Part shown: one piece after another, positions 6,982 to 10,063 of the stretch
Layout of the letters: every line of letters begins with the position of its first letter
How positions within the stretch are numbered: the first letter of the stretch is position 1
DNA from: Lachnospiraceae bacterium UBA7027
Lineage (GTDB): Bacteria > Bacillota > Clostridia > Lachnospirales > Lachnospiraceae
Assembly: GCA_002494135.1 (NCBI GenBank)
Contig: DLBG01000147.1
Coordinates: 1,262-11,324, forward strand
Length of the DNA: 10,063 nt
Direction of reading: 5' to 3'
Translations under genes and position numbers: made by a program
The notes under the pieces: generated by a model
Told to the model about the DNA's origin: nothing
Databases searched by the model: none
What the model saw: the letters and a program-made list of their open reading frames with translations, nothing else

Positions 6982-7824
6982 ATGAAAGAAATAGAAGTAA
7001 CCGCCGTTACCGAGGCGGTACGGGATTTATGCATCGAGGCGAATTACGGACTGTCATCCGATATGAAAGCGGCACTGGAGAAAGCGGCCGAAACGGAAGA
7101 ATCCGCACTCGGAAAACAGATTCTTTCAAAGCTGGAAGAGAATCTTAAGATTGCCAAAGAAGATACCATTCCCATCTGTCAGGATACGGGTATGGCGGTT
7201 TTCTTTGTGGAACTCGGACAGGAAGTACATATATCCGGCGGTTCGCTGGAAGATGCAATCAACGAAGGCGTACGCAGGGGATATACCGAAGGTTTCCTTC
7301 GCAAATCCGTGGTTTCGGATCCCATCGAGCGCGTGAATACAAAGGATAATACGCCGGCGGTTATTCATTACAGCGTGGTGCCGGGAGATTCGTTAAAGCT
7401 TACCATCGCACCGAAAGGATTCGGCAGCGAAAATATGAGCCGTGTTTTTATGTTAAAACCCGCAGACGGAATCGAAGGCGTGAAGAATGCCATTCTTACC
7501 GCCGTAAAAGACGCAGGCCCCAATGCCTGTCCGCCCATGGTGGTCGGAGTCGGAATCGGCGGAACCTTTGAAAAATGTGCTCTTCTGGCAAAGAAGGCAT
7601 TAACCAGACCGGTGGGTGAGCATTCCGAAATTCCTTACGTAAAAGACCTCGAAGAGGAAATGCTTCGAAGAATCAATGCTACCGGCATCGGACCGGGAGG
7701 TCTGGGAGGAAGCACCACGGCGCTTGCCGTCAATGTTCTGACCTATCCGACACACATTGCCGGACTTCCCGTAGGTGTAAACATCTGCTGCCACGTAAAC
7801 CGTCACGCAAGCCGTGTACTGTAA
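6982..7824 (+). CDS. Fumarate hydratase, class I (Fe-S), alpha subunit
   Basis: N-terminal subunit of the two-subunit class I hydro-lyase that interconverts fumarate and L-malate with an oxygen-sensitive [4Fe-4S] cluster. The 280 residues are typical for a split alpha subunit. Cluster-ligand candidates are C66 in PICQDTG, C183 in NACPP and C269 or C270 in NICCHVNRHA; the last is an adjacent Cys pair, and C270 just before His is the likelier ligand. D68 of CQDTG is the expected active-site Asp. Also present are DPIERVNTKDNTPA (113-126), the glycine-rich GIGPGGLGGSTT (235-246) and VGVGIGG (188-194). ATG 6982 has GGAG 7 bases upstream. The beta subunit gene begins 13 bases after the stop. L(+)-tartrate dehydratase alpha (TtdA) and related hydro-lyases share this fold, so substrate is inferred; fumarate is the likelier in an anaerobic fermenter. 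Confidence 0.92.
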   Translation: MKEIEVTAVTEAVRDLCIEANYGLSSDMKAALEKAAETEESALGKQILSKLEENLKIAKEDTIPICQDTGMAVFFVELGQEVHISGGSLEDAINEGVRRGYTEGFLRKSVVSDPIERVNTKDNTPAVIHYSVVPGDSLKLTIAPKGFGSENMSRVFMLKPADGIEGVKNAILTAVKDAGPNACPPMVVGVGIGGTFEKCALLAKKALTRPVGEHSEIPYVKDLEEEMLRRINATGIGPGGLGGSTTALAVNVLTYPTHIAGLPVGVNICCHVNRHASRVL

Positions 7825-7837
7825 AGGGGATTTTATC

Positions 7838-8389
7838 ATGGACAGATATCTGAATGTACCGTTTACGAAAGAAGAGGCCCTTTCCTTAAAGGCGGGGGAC
7901 ATGGTGTACTTAACCGGTACCGTATATACCGCAAGAGATGCCGCGCATAAGCGCATGGCCGAGACACTGGATGCAGGCGGGGAACTGCCGGTATCCTTAC
8001 AGGGTAACGTTATTTACTATATGGGTCCGTCACCCGCAAGAGAGGGACGTCCCATCGGAAGTGCAGGTCCCACGACCGCAAGCCGCATGGATAAATATAC
8101 ACCGAGACTTCTGGATCTGGGTCTTGCCGGTATGATCGGAAAAGGCAAAAGAAGCAGGGAAGTCAGCGATGCCATCGTTCGTAACGGCAGCGTGTATTTT
8201 GCAGCCATCGGCGGTGCGGGTGCATTGCTTTCGAAGGCCATTACGGACTCGGAAGTCATTGCGTACGACGATCTCGGAACCGAAGCCATCCGGAAACTGA
8301 CGGTGAAAGATTTTCCGGTAACGGTGGTAATCGACAGCAGAGGGGAAAACCTCTACGAGACAGCCACTTTGCAGTATTGTAAGGAATGA
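7838..8389 (+). CDS. Fumarate hydratase, class I (Fe-S), beta subunit
   Basis: C-terminal subunit of the class I fumarase, partner of the gene just upstream; the active site forms at the interface of the two. It has 183 residues, the usual size for the split beta chain. Seen motifs: TARDAAHKR (31-39), YYMGPSPA (60-67), GPTTASRMD (77-85), whose Thr and Arg are conserved substrate-binding positions in the family, IGKGKR (100-105) with a conserved Lys, and AAIGGAGAL (122-130). I chose the ATG at 7838 because GGGGA (7826-7830) sits 7 bases before it and the protein then begins like its family; an upstream GTG at 7814 overlaps the alpha gene and lacks a site. Its TGA stop overlaps the ATG of the next gene. 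Tartrate dehydratase beta is the main alternative. Confidence 0.92.
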   Translation: MDRYLNVPFTKEEALSLKAGDMVYLTGTVYTARDAAHKRMAETLDAGGELPVSLQGNVIYYMGPSPAREGRPIGSAGPTTASRMDKYTPRLLDLGLAGMIGKGKRSREVSDAIVRNGSVYFAAIGGAGALLSKAITDSEVIAYDDLGTEAIRKLTVKDFPVTVVIDSRGENLYETATLQYCKE

Positions 8390-9948
8390 ATGTAACTATG
8401 AACCGTAACTTTCGAAAGAAACGGATAAAATTTACCGCCCGGGTCGGTGCCGCCGTCACGGCAGCAGTCCTTGTTTTCGGAACGTTTTTCCTGCCGGTTT
8501 CGGCAGACGAATACGAGGATGCCAGACAGCTTCGCATGCAGCTTCCGGTGCAGACCAACGAGGTACAGGACTGGCCGCAGGGTCCCACAATCGGTGCCGA
8601 AGCCGCTGTTTTGATTGAGGCTAAAACGGGAGCCGTTCTTTATGCCAAGAATGCCGACGAAAAGCTGTATCCCGCGTCCACAACCAAAATTATGACGGGG
8701 CTTTTAGCTTACGAAAATGCCGAACTGGATGAGGATGTTACCTTCTCCTATGAGGCGGTGCATTCCGTGGCCAGGGGCGATTCCAATATCGGTATGGATG
8801 CCGGGGAAATCATTCCCATGAACAAGGCGCTCGAAGGAATGATGATTCTCTCTGCCAACGAAGTGGCCAATGCGATTGCCGAACATGTCGGCGGTTCCAT
8901 TGACGGATTCGTGGAAATGATGAATCAGAAAGCGGAGGAAATCGGCTGTACCAATACGCATTTTACCAATCCCAACGGTCTTCATGACGAAAGTCACTAC
9001 ACCACCTGCAGGGACTTAGCCAGAATCGCGAAGTATTATTTCGGATATGAATACTTGGCTTCCCTTTCCAGAGAACCTTCCTGTGAATTCGTGGCAACCC
9101 CGACGCAGAAGGATTCCTTTAAACTGAATACGAAGAACATGCTCGTGAAGGGCAAGAAATACGAATACGAATATCTGGTGGGCTCCAAGACCGGATTTAC
9201 CTCCGAGGCGCGTCAGACGCTGGTTTCCGCGGCCAAGAAGGACGGAATGGAGTTAATCTGCGTGATCATGAAGGAGGAATCCCCTTACCAGTTTGAAGAT
9301 ACCGTGGCGCTTTTCAACTACGGCTTCGAGAACTATAAGAAGGTAAACATTGCCGAACACCAGGAGGACGGAAACGTTCTCTCAACCGGATTTTTCAGCG
9401 TGGGACAGGATATTTTCGGATCCAACCGCTCCATTTTATCCATCGACCCTTCCGCATATGTGATTCTGCCGAAGAACGGGGAATTCGCCGATGTGGAATA
9501 TGATTTATCCTACAATGAAGAGGGAAGCACCAATCAGGTAGCCAAGATTTCCTACCTTTATCACGGCAATCCGGTCGGAGTGGCGAACTTAAGCATGAAC
9601 GCAGAGAATGCCACACTGTTTGATGAGTTTAACAACGACGAAAAGTCGGAAAACGAATCCGGCAAGGAGACGCTGACTCAGGACGGCAGCGAAGAAAAAG
9701 CGGAAGATGCATCCGGAGAAGAGCAATCCTCTGAAGAGAAAAAACCGGTTACCAACCGTAACAAAAACGGTATTTTCATTAACATCAAAGTCGTTTTGAT
9801 GGTTCTTGGAGGAATCGTGCTTCTGTCCGTTGTGGGCGTGACGGCGATTCATTTTATCCGGGAATACAAACACGCAAAGAGAAGACGCGATGTCATGAAC
9901 CGTAACCGGGAACGCCGCAAACGAAACGAAGACGATTACATCGAATAA
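8386..9948 (+). CDS. D-alanyl-D-alanine carboxypeptidase, DacF/PBP5 type (peptidase S11)
   Basis: Low-molecular-weight penicillin-binding protein that removes the terminal D-Ala from peptidoglycan pentapeptides outside the membrane, limiting cross-linking. Residues ~1-40 are a signal peptide: basic n-region (RKKR), hydrophobic core, probable cleavage after VSA (A40). The serine-peptidase triad motifs are intact: STTK (98-101, nucleophile S98), SAN (156-158) and KTG (268-270). A C-terminal beta domain spans ~300-410, then a Glu/Ser-rich linker (~415-455), one transmembrane helix (~469-491) and a basic cytoplasmic tail. It is thus anchored at its C-terminus by a true membrane helix, unlike the amphipathic helix of Escherichia coli PBP5. 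The first ATG (8386) overlaps the previous stop as ATGA, with AAGGA touching it; the ATG at 8398 (516 residues) lies 12 bases from that site and is a real alternative. A strong terminator follows. Confidence 0.93.
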   Translation: MNVTMNRNFRKKRIKFTARVGAAVTAAVLVFGTFFLPVSADEYEDARQLRMQLPVQTNEVQDWPQGPTIGAEAAVLIEAKTGAVLYAKNADEKLYPASTTKIMTGLLAYENAELDEDVTFSYEAVHSVARGDSNIGMDAGEIIPMNKALEGMMILSANEVANAIAEHVGGSIDGFVEMMNQKAEEIGCTNTHFTNPNGLHDESHYTTCRDLARIAKYYFGYEYLASLSREPSCEFVATPTQKDSFKLNTKNMLVKGKKYEYEYLVGSKTGFTSEARQTLVSAAKKDGMELICVIMKEESPYQFEDTVALFNYGFENYKKVNIAEHQEDGNVLSTGFFSVGQDIFGSNRSILSIDPSAYVILPKNGEFADVEYDLSYNEEGSTNQVAKISYLYHGNPVGVANLSMNAENATLFDEFNNDEKSENESGKETLTQDGSEEKAEDASGEEQSSEEKKPVTNRNKNGIFINIKVVLMVLGGIVLLSVVGVTAIHFIREYKHAKRRRDVMNRNRERRKRNEDDYIE

Positions 9949-9961
9949 ACCGAAACAAAAG

Positions 9962-9992
9962 AAAAAACCATCTCGTTATGAGATGGTTTTTT
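9962..9992. terminator. Strong bidirectional rho-independent terminator
   Basis: A perfect 13-bp stem (9962-9974 with 9980-9992, CCATCTC/GAGATGG core plus A/T pairs) around a 5-base loop GTTAT. The plus strand ends in a run of six T and the minus strand in TTTTTTCTTTT. It lies 13 bases after the D,D-carboxypeptidase stop codon and 3 bases beyond the 3' end of the convergent tRNA-Ser, so it can serve both. Confidence 0.93.
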
Positions 9993-9995
9993 ATG

Positions 9996-10063
9996 CGGAG
10001 AAGGAGGGATTTGAACCCTCGCGCCGGTTGCCCGACCTACACCCTTAGCAGGGGCGCCTCTTC
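9996..10063 (-). tRNA. tRNA-Ser(GCT), 3' part; the 5' end is outside the window
   Basis: On the minus strand: the 3' acceptor strand CTTCTCC (10003-9997) with discriminator G (9996), T-arm GAGGG-TTCAAAT-CCCTC (10020-10004), a long variable arm typical of class II tRNAs, and a 5-bp anticodon stem with loop CTGCTAA, anticodon GCT, reading serine codons AGC and AGT. The long variable arm and G discriminator both fit tRNA-Ser. The window stops before the D-arm and 5' acceptor strand. CCA does not appear to be encoded; the next bases are CAT. Confidence 0.93.

Noticed and set aside
6855..7148. A 97-codon plus-strand frame spanning the glgB end and the fumarase alpha start
   Set aside because: It crosses the hairpin and overlaps two secure genes in another frame, and its translation is Arg-rich with no domain.
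1..10063. Defence island, prophage, CRISPR or integrated element anchored at the flanking tRNAs
   Set aside because: No integrase, att-like direct repeats, nuclease or methylase modules or repeat arrays are visible; the genes are housekeeping apart from the TPR protein. The tRNA genes at both edges are not by themselves evidence of integration.

Overview
The window reads as an ordinary, densely packed chromosomal segment of a low-to-mid GC Gram-positive anaerobe of the class Clostridia, most likely a Lachnospiraceae relative. The reasons are the strong GGAGG-type ribosome sites, the tatD-rsmA pair, a two-subunit Fe-S (class I) fumarase, a DacF-type D,D-carboxypeptidase and a short GH13 branching enzyme. 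This placement is inference from gene content and style; no marker gene was compared. There are no transposases, integrases, phage genes or CRISPR arrays. The window starts and ends inside tRNA genes, both on the minus strand.

Layout. Positions 1-22 hold the first bases of a tRNA on the minus strand, with a near-consensus promoter at 49-77 that overlaps the end of rsmA. Positions 55-1755 hold a minus-strand pair: tatD (metal-dependent DNase family) followed with no gap by rsmA (16S rRNA dimethyladenosine transferase). A 273-bp divergent spacer (1756-2028) carries one recognisable promoter for each direction and an AT-rich stretch with a tandem 11-bp repeat. Positions 2029-4992 encode a 987-residue protein with N-terminal TPRs, a very long acidic disordered linker and a C-terminal domain that looks like an AAA+ ATPase of the CbxX/SpoVK/EccA kind that has lost both Walker motifs. 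Eighteen bases later glgB (5011-6924), the glycogen branching enzyme, follows. After a GC-rich hairpin come the two fumarase subunit genes (6982-7824 and 7838-8389). The second overlaps by 4 bp a D-alanyl-D-alanine carboxypeptidase gene (8386-9948) with a signal peptide and a C-terminal membrane anchor. A strong bidirectional terminator (9962-9992) separates it from a tRNA-Ser(GCT) gene on the opposite strand.

How the genes work together. tatD-rsmA is a housekeeping unit. The four-to-five-gene plus-strand run mixes storage polysaccharide synthesis, the fumarate/malate step of central metabolism and peptidoglycan trimming, so co-transcription need not mean a shared pathway. The most unusual element is the TPR/pseudo-AAA+ protein: its domain order matches EccA, but its ATPase site appears dead, which suggests a scaffold or adaptor. 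Its tight spacing to glgB is the only contextual clue to its role. I did not find a clear defence, secretion or mobile system here.
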